Position numbers and translations under genes: made by a program. Of a stretch of DNA of 36,760 nt, positions 23,532 through 32,471 are shown one piece after another. This DNA is from an uncultured Bacteroidales bacterium (GTDB taxonomy: Bacteria > Bacteroidota > Bacteroidia > Bacteroidales > Muribaculaceae): positions 1 through 36,760 of the forward strand of contig CACXLJ010000020.1 of NCBI GenBank assembly GCA_902768435.1. Reading direction: 5' to 3'. How positions within the stretch are numbered: the stretch's first letter is position 1; every line of letters begins with the position of its first letter. The notes under the pieces were generated by a model. That model had not been told where the DNA came from and searched no databases. It saw nothing but the letters and a program-made list of their open reading frames with translations.

Positions 23532-24581
23532 ATGATTCAGAACGAAGAGAAATATATGCGCCGTGCCTTGCAACTGGCAGCTCAAGGTCGTGGTCATGTG
23601 TCGCCCAACCCTATGGTGGGCGCTGTGATTGTGGATGGCAGCGGCACGATAGTGGGCGAGGGGTGGCACCGCAAATATGGCGAAGGCCATGCCGAGGTGA
23701 ATGCCGTGAACAGCGTGGCCGACAGGTCGGTGCTGCATGAGTGCACCATCTATGTGACTCTCGAACCGTGCTCGCACTACGGCAAGACGCCGCCTTGCGC
23801 GCAACTGCTCATTGATGTGGGCGTGAGGCGCGTGGTGGTGGGCGTGCTTGACCCTTTCCCGCAGGTGAGCGGCCGCGGCGTGGCGATGCTGCGCGAGGCA
23901 GGCATTGAGGTGGAAGTGGGAATGCTGGAGGAAGAATGCCGGTGGCTGAACCGCCGCTTCATGAAGGCGCACAGCACAGGATTGCCGTGGGTACAGCTCA
24001 AGTGGGCCGAGACGGCCGATGGTTACCTGTCGGCACCTCCAGAGTGTGACGAGAATCCGTTGCGCATGTCGTCGCCCGTAACCATGCGGCTCATGCACCG
24101 CGAGCGTGCTGTGAGCGATGCCATTGTGGTGGGAGCCAACACGGTGCGGGCCGATAATCCGTCGCTCACCACGCGTTACTGGCCAGGCCGGTCGGCATTG
24201 CGGGTGGTGCTCGACGGGAGACTGTCGATGCCCCGCGAGAGCGGTGTGCTCACCGATGGTGGCGCCACTGTGGTGTATAACCTTGTGAAAAGTGGCAAGG
24301 AAGGCCCTGTGGACTATGTGCAACTGCCCACATGCAGCCCCGAGGAGTGGCTTCGTGACCTTTACCACCGTGGCGTGACAAGCGTGATGGTAGAGGGTGG
24401 TGGCAAGGTGCTTGCTCAACTCATAGAGAGTGACTTGTGGGATGAGATGCGACAGGAAATTTCGCCCCGAGTGATACAAGGTGGTGTGGCGGCACCCAAG
24501 CTGGCGCTTCAGCCTCAAGAAATTGAAAAAATAGGCAAAAACGAAGTGCGAATTTATCGCCATGACGTTAAAAAGGTGTAA
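23532..24581 (+). CDS. ribD: bifunctional riboflavin biosynthesis deaminase/reductase
   Basis: It deaminates and then reduces the pyrimidine intermediate of riboflavin synthesis. The 349-residue protein has an N-terminal deaminase domain with the zinc site HAEVNA (about 52-57) and PCSHYGKTPPC (about 78-88), preceded by YMRRALQLAAQGRGHVSPNP. A C-terminal RibD_C reductase domain (about 145-340) contains LKWAETADGYLS, GANTVRADNPSLTTR and MVEGGGKVLAQLI. ATG 23532 (MIQNEEKYMRRAL) is chosen because the family keeps the residues before YMRRAL; ATG 23499 and ATG 23556 are alternatives. It lies divergent from prmC, away from riboflavin synthase at 2979. Confidence 0.93.
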   Translation: MIQNEEKYMRRALQLAAQGRGHVSPNPMVGAVIVDGSGTIVGEGWHRKYGEGHAEVNAVNSVADRSVLHECTIYVTLEPCSHYGKTPPCAQLLIDVGVRRVVVGVLDPFPQVSGRGVAMLREAGIEVEVGMLEEECRWLNRRFMKAHSTGLPWVQLKWAETADGYLSAPPECDENPLRMSSPVTMRLMHRERAVSDAIVVGANTVRADNPSLTTRYWPGRSALRVVLDGRLSMPRESGVLTDGGATVVYNLVKSGKEGPVDYVQLPTCSPEEWLRDLYHRGVTSVMVEGGGKVLAQLIESDLWDEMRQEISPRVIQGGVAAPKLALQPQEIEKIGKNEVRIYRHDVKKV

Positions 24582-24660
24582 AAATGCGTCAAAAGCATTT
24601 CTATATCTTAATTCAATTACTCTATTTTGACTGCGAAATATTAATTTTACGGCTTGAAAA

Positions 24661-24695
24661 GGCGTGAAGGGGCAGTTTTTGCCCTCGCGTGCGCC
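24661..24695. other. 35-base hairpin before the DUF6242 gene
   Basis: GGGCA/TGCCC around a GTTTT loop, with an outer GGCG/CGCC pairing. No T-run follows, so it is a weak terminator candidate for ribD or a regulatory site. A short AAATGC/GCATTT repeat lies at 24582-24600. Confidence 0.35.
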
Positions 24696-24715
24696 GTTAT
24701 CAATGAAAAAAGTTG

Positions 24716-24723
24716 TAAATTTG
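24716..24723 (+). promoter_or_regulatory. -7 box of the DUF6242-porG-uppS-bamA run
   Basis: TAAATTTG, 20 bases before the ATG at 24744. The -33 region has no clear TTTG. Confidence 0.55.
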
Positions 24724-24743
24724 CAGTTTCAAACTCAAGATAA

Positions 24744-26234
24744 ATGAAGAAACAGAATATCATCTATGCGTTGCTTGCCTTTGTGTTAGGCGCAATGGCA
24801 GTATCGTGCAACAATAAAAGCACCAGCGATGAAGAGACGGTTCAATACTATGGGGTGAGTACATCATCGACCATGGTATCGCGCTTTGTGCTTGGTTCGA
24901 ACAGCAAGGTGCTGAATAACTTGGACTCGGTGTTTTTCACGATAGATCAGGACCGCAAGATCATCTATAATGCCGACTCGCTGCCCGTGGGCACCGATGT
25001 GCGCAAGCTGACGGTGTCGCTCACCTTCCCCTATAGCGTGCGTTCGGCACAGTTTCGTGTGACTAACGGCAAACTGATGAAAGACACTACCATCACCTAT
25101 TCGAGTGCGACCAAAGACACTATCGACTTTACTGGCAATGTGTTGTTGAACATCGTTTCAAGAGATGGTCTTAACCAGGCGACCTACACAGTGAAGGTGA
25201 ATGTGCATCAGGTAGAACCTGATAAACTCACATTTGCTCAAGACCAGCGTCGCGACTTGCCCAATGTGAACGGCACTCCCGACCAGGTGAAGGCTGTGGA
25301 ACTGGGCGAAGAATATTTGTGCCTGATTGAAGATGGTGGCAAATATGTGCTTTCGAGCACCACGCGTTTGGGCACTGGCACATGGTCGAAGAAAGAACTC
25401 AATGTGCCGTTCACGGCCATTGTGGGCACGCTTACTGCCACGACCGATGCCCTGTATATGCTTGATATCTCGGGCGAACTGTTCAAGTCGACCGACCATG
25501 GCGACACCTGGACCGACTGCTCGGTTGTGTGGAACACAATTGTGGGCGGCTATGACAAAAAGGTGCTTGGTGTGCTGACCGATGGCGGCGTGTGCAAGCA
25601 CGACGAGTATCCCCGAAGCGAAGGCTTCACTCCCAAGGCGATTCCCGAGGGCTTTCCCGTGAGTGGGACTTCGCCCATAGTGATAGGCGAGAACAATTGG
25701 GCTTCAAGTCCCCAGGCCATGATTGTGGGCGGCATGCTCCAAGACGGAAGCCTGACGAATGCCACATGGGCTTTTGACGGTGAACGATGGGGCCGAATCG
25801 ACATGACTTCGAGCGCTGTGCTGCCCAAGGTGATTGATGCGCTGGTGATTCCCTACTATACCTACGATGTTGACCTCGTTCACCACCGTGTAGCTGCAAA
25901 GCAGGTGACATGGTTGCTCATGGGAGGCCGCTTGGCCGACGGTTCGCTGAACCGCACCACCTATGTTTCGCGCGACCAGGGCATGACTTGGCTCAAGGGC
26001 GGTGATGCGTTGCAGCAGCCCGACTACATGCCATCGTTCTATGCAGCACAGGCATTTGTGCAGACCGAGAAACTGCCTGCCGCTGCTCTGGCGCCATCGA
26101 CCGAGACCCAACCGATAACATCGTGGGAGTGCCCCTATGTTTATTTGGTGGGCGGATATACAACGGGAAGCGTTGTGCTGAACAGCATTTGGAAAGGCGT
26201 TCTCAACCGTCTGACATATAAACCGATATTTTAA
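24744..26234 (+). CDS. DUF6242-type lipoprotein with beta-propeller
   Basis: A 496-residue lipoprotein: signal peptide with the lipobox MAVSC, then an N-terminal beta domain (about 30-155) with LNNLDSVFFTIDQDRKIIYN and ADSLPVGTDVRKL, a form common in Bacteroidales proteins placed beside porG and bamA. The C-terminal part (about 180-490) looks like a propeller and has two Asp-box-like motifs, KSTDHGDTW and VSRDQGMTW. The function is unknown. Its steady position next to envelope assembly genes suggests an outer-membrane or periplasmic role. The porG ATG follows 80 bases after its stop. Confidence 0.75.
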   Translation: MKKQNIIYALLAFVLGAMAVSCNNKSTSDEETVQYYGVSTSSTMVSRFVLGSNSKVLNNLDSVFFTIDQDRKIIYNADSLPVGTDVRKLTVSLTFPYSVRSAQFRVTNGKLMKDTTITYSSATKDTIDFTGNVLLNIVSRDGLNQATYTVKVNVHQVEPDKLTFAQDQRRDLPNVNGTPDQVKAVELGEEYLCLIEDGGKYVLSSTTRLGTGTWSKKELNVPFTAIVGTLTATTDALYMLDISGELFKSTDHGDTWTDCSVVWNTIVGGYDKKVLGVLTDGGVCKHDEYPRSEGFTPKAIPEGFPVSGTSPIVIGENNWASSPQAMIVGGMLQDGSLTNATWAFDGERWGRIDMTSSAVLPKVIDALVIPYYTYDVDLVHHRVAAKQVTWLLMGGRLADGSLNRTTYVSRDQGMTWLKGGDALQQPDYMPSFYAAQAFVQTEKLPAAALAPSTETQPITSWECPYVYLVGGYTTGSVVLNSIWKGVLNRLTYKPIF

Positions 26235-26314
26235 CTGACATTTTTTAACGAAACATATATAATTAAAACCGCAATTTGCCGTTTTCAAAATATATAGTCA
26301 CAAAACGATATATT

Positions 26315-26983
26315 ATGAAAAAATTGATAGCAATATTCGTCATGGCGCTCGCACTTGCGACAACCTCGCAAGCGCAGGACTACCGCTTTGAAGTGGGTCC
26401 GGCGCTGGGCATGAGCGGTTATCTTGGTGACCTGAACCGCAGCAATCTGTTCAAGCACCCTGGCGTGGCAGGCGGTGGTGTGTTCAGGTATATCATGAAC
26501 AGCAGGTTTGCTGTGAAGGGCAATTTGCTTTATGCAGGAGTGAGTGGCAATAGTGATGACGGCGCCAACAAGTTCCCTGCAGATGAGCACTATGAGTTCA
26601 GCCGAAGTCTGATAGATGTGGGTGGCCAGGTGGAGTTTAACTTCCTGCACTACGGCATGGGACCGCGCTACAAGAACTATAAGCGCATCACCCCCTACAT
26701 GACGCTGGGCGTGGGCCTGGTGCTGTCGATGGGTGGCGGAATGACAAATGCCACTTTTAGCATACCAATGGGCATTGGCGTGAAATACAAGTTGAAGGAG
26801 CGCCTGAACCTGGGCTTCGAGTTCACCATGCGCAAGGAGTTTGGTGATAAGATCGACGGTTTGAGCGACCTCTATGGCGTGAAACACAACTTTGCGAAGA
26901 ATACCGACTGGTACTCGATTGCGATGTTCACGGTGACCTATGAGTTCAGCAAGCGTTGCACCAAATGCCACTATGTGGAATAA
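26315..26983 (+). CDS. porG: PorG-like outer-membrane protein of T9SS (DUF6089)
   Basis: A 222-residue outer-membrane beta-barrel protein: signal peptide (MKKLIAIFVMALALATTSQAQ), then alternating strands with LGMSGYLGDLNRSN near the N-terminus and the PorG-like C-terminal features KNTDWYS, VTYEFSKRCTKCHYVE. In T9SS bacteria PorG is the outer-membrane anchor of the PorK/N ring. Non-T9SS Bacteroidales have related DUF6089 proteins, so the functional call rests on the family plus the PorE-like gene and sorting-domain-like cargo in the same window. ATG 26315 is chosen as the signal-peptide start; 31 bases separate it from uppS. Confidence 0.78.
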   Translation: MKKLIAIFVMALALATTSQAQDYRFEVGPALGMSGYLGDLNRSNLFKHPGVAGGGVFRYIMNSRFAVKGNLLYAGVSGNSDDGANKFPADEHYEFSRSLIDVGGQVEFNFLHYGMGPRYKNYKRITPYMTLGVGLVLSMGGGMTNATFSIPMGIGVKYKLKERLNLGFEFTMRKEFGDKIDGLSDLYGVKHNFAKNTDWYSIAMFTVTYEFSKRCTKCHYVE

Positions 26984-27014
26984 ACAATAAAAAACAACGA
27001 AGAGAAAGAAAATC

Positions 27015-27773
27015 ATGTCGCTGATTGATAAAATAGACAAATCAAGAATCCCCGCTCATGTGGCCATTATCATGGACGGCAATGGCCGTTGGGCCAAGGA
27101 GCATGGCTTTGAGCGTTCGACCGGTCATGAGAACGGTGTAACCACCGTGCGCCGCATCACCGAGATAGCCAGTGAGATAGGGGTGCAGTACCTGACGCTC
27201 TACACATTCTCGACCGAGAACTGGAATCGTCCGCAGGCCGAGGTTGACGCGCTCATGTCGCTTGTGGTGTACTCTATCGAGCAGCAGACCCCTGATTTGA
27301 TTAAGAATAATGTGCGCCTGACCATGATTGGCGACAGCGCACGCATGCCGCAATTTGTGCTCGACCGCCTGAATCGCTGCATTGCCGACACATCGCACTG
27401 CACAGGACTGGTGCTGTGCCTGGCATTGAGTTACTCGTCGCGCTGGGAAATCGTGGAGGCATGCCGCCAGATTGCCCAAGAGGTGAAAGAAGGCAGCCTC
27501 GACACCAACAGCATTGACGACGAGACCTTTGCCCGCCACCTTGCCACTGCCGACATGCCCGACCCCGACCTGCTGATACGCACGGCGGGCGACTTGCGCA
27601 TCAGCAACTACATGTTGTGGCAAATTGCTTACAGTGAACTCTATTTTACGCCTGTCTACTGGCCCGACTTCACCAAGGAACATTTTCTGGAGGCCATCAT
27701 CGACTTCCAGTCGCGTGAACGCCGCTTTGGCAAGACCAGTGAGCAGCTAACTAACGATAAAGAACAACAATAA
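27015..27773 (+). CDS. uppS: isoprenyl transferase (undecaprenyl diphosphate synthase)
   Basis: It makes undecaprenyl diphosphate, the lipid carrier for peptidoglycan and O-antigen. The 252-residue protein has the cis-prenyltransferase motifs: [13 protein letters not shown] (about 15-27), [14 protein letters not shown] (about 61-74), [16 protein letters not shown], and [19 protein letters not shown] with [12 protein letters not shown] near the end. Length is normal. bamA begins five bases after its stop. Confidence 0.95.
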   Translation: MSLIDKIDKSRIPAHVAIIMDGNGRWAKEHGFERSTGHENGVTTVRRITEIASEIGVQYLTLYTFSTENWNRPQAEVDALMSLVVYSIEQQTPDLIKNNVRLTMIGDSARMPQFVLDRLNRCIADTSHCTGLVLCLALSYSSRWEIVEACRQIAQEVKEGSLDTNSIDDETFARHLATADMPDPDLLIRTAGDLRISNYMLWQIAYSELYFTPVYWPDFTKEHFLEAIIDFQSRERRFGKTSEQLTNDKEQQ

Positions 27774-27778
27774 CCCCT

Positions 27779-30409
27779 ATGCGCTATAAGATTTTTTTCA
27801 TTCTGCTTTCCCTGTTCTCGTGTGCATTTGCCCATGCGCAAGAAACCTACACGCTGAATGACACCATTTTCAACCCCAAGATTGTGTTCTCGGGAACACC
27901 GCAGAAGTATGAGATTGCAGGCATTACAGTGTCAGGCGTGGAAAACTACGATGACTATATCATTATTGGTTACTCTGGTTTGAGCCTTGGCCAGCGTATT
28001 GAGATTCCAGGCGACGACCTCAAGACAGCCGCCAAGCGATTCTGGCGTCAAGGCCTGTTTTCGAAGGTGCAAATCAAGGTCAATAAGATTTATCAGGACA
28101 AGGCATGGATTGAGTTTGTGCTCCAGCAGCAGCCTCGCATCTCACAGGTGAATTATGTGGGCATGAAGAGCGGTGAGCGCAAAGATGTGGAGAAACGCCT
28201 GGGCCTGCAAATAGGCAACCAGATGACCCCGAACATTGCCGACCGCATCAAGCAGGTGGTTGAAAAGTTCTTCAAGGAGAAGGGTTTTGAGAAAGCCACC
28301 GTCGAGGTTACCCAGCGCGAGGACCTGAGCAAGAAAAACGAGGTGATTGTTGACATTATAGTCGACAAGCACTCAAAAATCAAGGTGCACAAGATTTACA
28401 TCGAAGGCAACAAGGTGCTGAGCGACGGTAAAATCAAGCGCACCATGAAGAAGACCAACGAGAAGGGCAGCCTGCTGAAACTGTTCAGCCAAAAGAAATT
28501 TGTGCAGACCGACTTCGAGGCCGATAAACAGCGCATTATTGACAAGTATAACGAGATAGGTTACCGCGATGCGCAGATTGTGAGCGACAGCGTGGTGAGC
28601 TATGACGAGAAGACGGTTGATGTGTACCTCACCATTGACGAAGGCAAGAAATACTACATCAATGGTGTGAAATGGGTGGGCAACACCGTTTACCCGTCGG
28701 CATTCCTCGACGATGTGCTTGGCATCAAGAAAGGTGATGTGTATAACCAGAAATTGCTCAACAAGCGTACGCAGGAAGACGACGATGCTGTTGCCAACCT
28801 GTATCTCGACAAGGGTTATCTCTTCTTCCAACTGGTTCCGGTGGAGTCGAGCGTGGAAGGCGACTCCATTGAGTTGGAGATGCGCCTGTTTGAGGGTGAG
28901 CAAGCCCGCATCAACAAAGTGATCATTAACGGTAATGACCGCCTTTATGAAAAGGTGGTGCGTCGCGAGCTGCGTGTGCGTCCTGGCGACCTGTTCAGCA
29001 AGAGCGACCTGATTCGTTCGGCTCGTGAGATTGCGCAGACGGGTCATTTCGATCCCGAGAAGATGGACATTCGCCCCGAGCCTAACGAGGAGAACGGAAC
29101 GGTGGATATCATCATGAACCTGGAATCGAAGGCCAACGACCAAATCGAGTTCTCGGCCGGTTGGGGCCAGACGGGTATCATTGGCAAGTTGAGTCTCAAG
29201 TTCAGCAACTTCTCGATTCAGAACCTGTTCCACCCGTCATCGTACAAGGGCATCATCCCTCAAGGCGAGGGCCAGACATTCACCATCAGCGCACAAACCA
29301 ATGCCAAGTATTATCAGGCCTACAGTATATCGTTCCTCGATCCCTGGTTTGGTGGCAAGCGCCCCAACTCGTTGAGCGTTTCGGCATTCTACAGCCGTCA
29401 GACGGGTATCAACTCGTCGTACTACAACAAGCTGTACCAGAACAACATGTATAACATGATGTATAACAGTTACGGCTACTACAACAACTACTATGGCAAC
29501 AATTATTACAATTATAACTATCAGGATGCTTACGACCCCAGCAAATATCTGCAGATGGGCGGTATTACCGTGGGCTTTGGCAAGCGACTGAAGTGGCCCG
29601 ACGACTACTTTACCCTGAGTGCCGATATCAGTTATCAGTGGTATAGCCTGAAAAACTGGGAATACCTTTATTATATGAATAACGGTACTTCTAACTCGAT
29701 TGTGTTGGGTATCACGCTGGCGCGCAACAGTATCGACAACCCCTTGTACACCCGTCGAGGCAGTTCGTTCTCGCTCAGTTTCCGCGCAACTCCTCCTGCC
29801 AGCCTGTTTGGCAAGAAAGACTGGAAGAAACTGTCGCAAACCAATACCGAGGCAGCCAAGAAGGACCTCTATCACTGGATTGAATACTGGAAACTCAAAT
29901 TCCAGGCTCGTACCTACACGCCGCTCACCGACCCCGACGGCCGTTGGACCCTGGTGCTCATGACCCGCGCCGACATTGGTCTGCTGGGCAGCTGGAACAA
30001 GTATATCAGGTCGCCCTTCGAGACCTTCTATGTGGGTGGCGACGGTATGTCGGGAAGCTACACCTATGCTACCGAGACCATTGCATTGCGTGGTTATGAG
30101 AACGGCCAGCTCACCCCATGGGGCAGTGAAGGTTATGCCTATGCCCGCTATGTAATGGAGCTTCACTTCCCGCTCATGCTCTCGCAGAGTGCCACCATCT
30201 ATCCGCTGGCGTTCCTTGAAGCCGGTAATGCATGGACAAGTGTGAAGAAGTTCTCGCCATTCAGCCTCAAGCGCTCGGCCGGTGTGGGTGTGCGCATATT
30301 CCTGCCCATGCTTGGCATGATGGGTATTGACTGGGGCTATGGCTTCGACAAGGTGTTTGGCACCAAGGGCGGCAGCAACTTCCACTTTGTGCTTGGTCAG
30401 GAATTCTAA
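27779..30409 (+). CDS. bamA: outer membrane protein assembly factor BamA
   Basis: An 876-residue protein that inserts beta-barrel proteins into the outer membrane. A signal peptide (MRYKIFFILLSLFSCAFAHAQ) is followed by five POTRA-like repeats (about 45-435; ITVSGVENYDD, QVNYVGMKSG, HKIYIEGNKVLS, NGVKWVGNTVY, VIINGNDRLYE) and a 16-strand-type barrel (about 440-876) ending in Phe. The conserved loop region GGDGMSGSY and RGY are present. Between about 545 and 585 an extracellular loop is rich in Tyr and Asn (for example NMYNMMYNSYGYYNNYYGNN). It sits between uppS and two chaperone genes. Confidence 0.95.
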   Translation: MRYKIFFILLSLFSCAFAHAQETYTLNDTIFNPKIVFSGTPQKYEIAGITVSGVENYDDYIIIGYSGLSLGQRIEIPGDDLKTAAKRFWRQGLFSKVQIKVNKIYQDKAWIEFVLQQQPRISQVNYVGMKSGERKDVEKRLGLQIGNQMTPNIADRIKQVVEKFFKEKGFEKATVEVTQREDLSKKNEVIVDIIVDKHSKIKVHKIYIEGNKVLSDGKIKRTMKKTNEKGSLLKLFSQKKFVQTDFEADKQRIIDKYNEIGYRDAQIVSDSVVSYDEKTVDVYLTIDEGKKYYINGVKWVGNTVYPSAFLDDVLGIKKGDVYNQKLLNKRTQEDDDAVANLYLDKGYLFFQLVPVESSVEGDSIELEMRLFEGEQARINKVIINGNDRLYEKVVRRELRVRPGDLFSKSDLIRSAREIAQTGHFDPEKMDIRPEPNEENGTVDIIMNLESKANDQIEFSAGWGQTGIIGKLSLKFSNFSIQNLFHPSSYKGIIPQGEGQTFTISAQTNAKYYQAYSISFLDPWFGGKRPNSLSVSAFYSRQTGINSSYYNKLYQNNMYNMMYNSYGYYNNYYGNNYYNYNYQDAYDPSKYLQMGGITVGFGKRLKWPDDYFTLSADISYQWYSLKNWEYLYYMNNGTSNSIVLGITLARNSIDNPLYTRRGSSFSLSFRATPPASLFGKKDWKKLSQTNTEAAKKDLYHWIEYWKLKFQARTYTPLTDPDGRWTLVLMTRADIGLLGSWNKYIRSPFETFYVGGDGMSGSYTYATETIALRGYENGQLTPWGSEGYAYARYVMELHFPLMLSQSATIYPLAFLEAGNAWTSVKKFSPFSLKRSAGVGVRIFLPMLGMMGIDWGYGFDKVFGTKGGSNFHFVLGQEF

Positions 30410-30530
30410 AAGAATTGGCATGAAAAATGCAATAGATTTAACGAAATTAAGTTAAAACGACACCACAATAAACTTTTTTCAAAAACGCAAGTCTAACCGA
30501 CAAGATATTAACTAAACACAGAAATAAAAG

Positions 30531-31040
30531 ATGAAAAAGATTGCATTATTCCTATTTGCGCTTATGGCATTTGCAACAAGTGCCACCGCACAGAAGTTTG
30601 CTTTTGTAGACCAGGAGTATATCTTGAAAAAGATACCTAACTACGAGATGGCCAATGAGCAGCTCAACCAGATTTCACAGCGCTGGCAGCGCGAAGTTGA
30701 TGCTCTCGAGAAAGAGGCCGACACCATGTACAAGAACTATCAGGCCGACATGGTGTTCTTGACCGACGAACAGAAGAAAAAGAAAGAGAGCGAGATTGTA
30801 GCTAAAGAGAAGGAAGCCTCGCAGCTCAAGTATAAATACTTTGGCCCCCAGGGCGAACTCTTCAAGAAGCAGCAGTCGCTCATCAAGCCCATCCAGGACG
30901 AGATTTATAACGCTTGCAAGAAGGTGTGCGAGGATCGCGGCTATCAGGTGATATTTGACCGTGCCTCAATCCAGGGCGCCATCTATGTTTCGCCGCGCAT
31001 CGATGTTACCGAGGAGGTAATCAGCAAGCTCGGTTATTAA
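30531..31040 (+). CDS. OmpH/Skp-family periplasmic chaperone (1)
   Basis: A 169-residue periplasmic chaperone: signal peptide (MKKIALFLFALMAFATSATAQ), then the Skp opening KFAFVDQEYILKKIPNYE, a long helical hairpin (about 45-125; EVDALEKEADTMYKNYQ, DEQKKKKESEIVAKEKE) and a C-terminal strand (YQVIFDRASIQGAIYVSPRIDVT). Skp-type trimers hold unfolded outer-membrane proteins for BamA, encoded 121 bases upstream. The gap contains TTTAAC/GTTAAA at 30438-30457 but no sure promoter. Confidence 0.9.
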   Translation: MKKIALFLFALMAFATSATAQKFAFVDQEYILKKIPNYEMANEQLNQISQRWQREVDALEKEADTMYKNYQADMVFLTDEQKKKKESEIVAKEKEASQLKYKYFGPQGELFKKQQSLIKPIQDEIYNACKKVCEDRGYQVIFDRASIQGAIYVSPRIDVTEEVISKLGY

Positions 31041-31086
31041 AATCAAGAAAAATCATTATTAACTATAAATTATTATTGTAAGAACT

Positions 31087-31590
31087 ATGTTTAAGAAAGT
31101 TTTAGTTGCAGCGCTCGTTGCCCTGCCCATGTGCCTTCAGGCACAATCGTTGAAATTTGGTGTACTTAATCCTTCAGAGATTGTTCAGGTGATGCCCGAA
31201 TATGCCACCGCACAGAACACCTTGAAGGCCGCCAGCGACAAATATGAGGCACAGGCAAAGACCTTGCAAGAAGAATACAACAAGAAACTGGGCGAACTCG
31301 AGACTCTCGAGAAAAACAAAGCCGACCAGGCCACAATGGATGCGAAGATCAATGAGATTCAGGACCTGCAGCAGCGCATGCAGACCTTCCAGCAGACTGC
31401 CAGCAAAGACATGCAGCAGCAGCAGGAAACCCTCATGGCTCCCATTCAGCAGAAGCTCATCAACGCCATTCAGGCAGTGGGCGGAGCAGGTGGCTATGCA
31501 GGCATTCTTGATGGCAGCGTGCTGCTCTACAAGGGCGCTCAGCTCGAGGATGTGGCTACCAAGGTGAAAGCCCAGCTCGGCATCAAGTAA
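31087..31590 (+). CDS. OmpH/Skp-family periplasmic chaperone (2)
   Basis: A 167-residue Skp-like protein: signal peptide (MFKKVLVAALVALPMCLQAQ), FGVLNPSEIVQVMPEYA, a helical hairpin rich in Gln, Glu and Lys (about 45-125), and the C-terminal VKAQLGIK. It follows the first skp gene by 46 bases and ends at a terminator. It resembles the third copy at 32472-32978 (-) more than the first copy, for example in the PE..TAQN-like start and the VKA.LG end. Confidence 0.9.
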   Translation: MFKKVLVAALVALPMCLQAQSLKFGVLNPSEIVQVMPEYATAQNTLKAASDKYEAQAKTLQEEYNKKLGELETLEKNKADQATMDAKINEIQDLQQRMQTFQQTASKDMQQQQETLMAPIQQKLINAIQAVGGAGGYAGILDGSVLLYKGAQLEDVATKVKAQLGIK

Positions 31591-31635
31591 TCACTTGTCC
31601 AGCGAGAAATTTATTCTATTACTATTAACCCGGAA

Positions 31636-31690
31636 AAAGCCCTCTCATATCAGAAACACATTTTACCCTGTTCTGAGTTGAGAGGGTTTA
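31636..31690 (+). terminator. terminator of the bamA-skp-skp run
   Basis: CCCTCTCA (31640-31647) and TGAGAGGG (31679-31686) enclose an inner CAGAA/TTCTG stem, followed by TTTATTTTATC. It is the only strong terminator downstream of the DUF6242 start at 24744. Confidence 0.8.
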
Positions 31691-31714
31691 TTTTATCAAA
31701 ACAAAACATCAATT

Positions 31715-32278
31715 ATGAAAACTATAGCAATCAAAACATTGGCTCTGTTCATGATGCTCATGCTGGGCATGCAGGCACAGGCACAGAACATCGACGAGAA
31801 GATGATGGTGGGTACCTACGAGTTCAATAAGTCGTATGAAAAGGTGCAAGAGGCGTCCGACATGGGTATAACCATGACAATTGTGCTTAATGCTACACTC
31901 ACACTCAATGCTGATCATAGCGTGGCACGCGAAGGCGTGATGGAGCTGCAAATGCCCTTCAACGAAGAGGGTTTCTCTAACACTTTCATTCTCACATTTA
32001 ACTTCAAGTCGATAGGCGAGACTTGGGCCGTTGAAGATGGCAATCTGGTGAATGACATCAAGGATCTTGAAGTGAAATTTGTGGATGCAAAAGCTGAGAA
32101 GAACGACATGATCGCTGCCATGATGCTGGGCGAACTCAAGAAACAGGGTGCCGTTATGGAAGAAGGCATGAAGCAGAGTCTTGTGGGCAAATCGACAGAA
32201 AAGATCGTGAGCGTCGACGAAAAGGGAATTGCCACTGTGGACAATTCAGGCGGCGACTTCTTCTACACTCGCAAATAA
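31715..32278 (+). CDS. secreted lipocalin-like hypothetical protein
   Basis: A 187-residue protein not recognised with confidence. It has a signal peptide (ALFMMLMLGMQAQAQ) and a beta-strand pattern (MVGTYEF, ITMTIVLNATLTLNADHS, NTFILTFNFKSIGETWAVEDGNLV), with a long helix-like section (about 125-160) before the final VDNSGGDFFYTRK. The WxxG-like MVGTY opening and the ETWAVEDG turn recall lipocalin-like DUFs of Bacteroidales. It sits alone between two terminators. A gene of this size next to skp genes may have an envelope role, but that is a guess. Confidence 0.6.
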   Translation: MKTIAIKTLALFMMLMLGMQAQAQNIDEKMMVGTYEFNKSYEKVQEASDMGITMTIVLNATLTLNADHSVAREGVMELQMPFNEEGFSNTFILTFNFKSIGETWAVEDGNLVNDIKDLEVKFVDAKAEKNDMIAAMMLGELKKQGAVMEEGMKQSLVGKSTEKIVSVDEKGIATVDNSGGDFFYTRK

Positions 32279-32356
32279 TGCTTCAGTCGGCTTTTGTCTG
32301 ACTTGACATGTGACATTCTTGTGCACCGCTGTTGTGATGCACATTCGCACAATACA

Positions 32357-32391
32357 ATTAGCCCCCGGCGCCACACGGCCCGAGGGCTAAT
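32357..32391. terminator. bidirectional terminator between convergent genes
   Basis: ATTAGCCC (32357-32364) and GGGCTAAT (32384-32391) form the stem, with an inner CCGGC/CGGCC-like pairing. TTTG follows on the + strand. It serves the + gene ending at 32278 and the - gene ending at 32472. Confidence 0.75.
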
Positions 32392-32398
32392 TTGTTAA

Positions 32399-32446
32399 TT
32401 CGAATATTCGAATGCTCGAACACTCGATTATTCGAGGATTCGTTTG
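32399..32446. repeat. 8-bp tandem repeat array, consensus TTCGAATA
   Basis: Six units in perfect 8-base register: TTCGAATA, TTCGAATG, CTCGAACA, CTCGATTA, TTCGAGGA, TTCGTTTG. TCG is fixed in all six, and TCGA in five. It starts right after the terminator at 32357-32391 and ends 26 bases before the skp-3 stop. Confidence 0.85.
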
Positions 32447-32471
32447 CTTTAGAAAAAACTAAGCGCGAGGT

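Noticed and set aside
29237..30421. Minus-strand open frame of 394 codons within bamA
   Set aside because: Shadow of the bamA barrel region, low-complexity Val/Ile stretches only.
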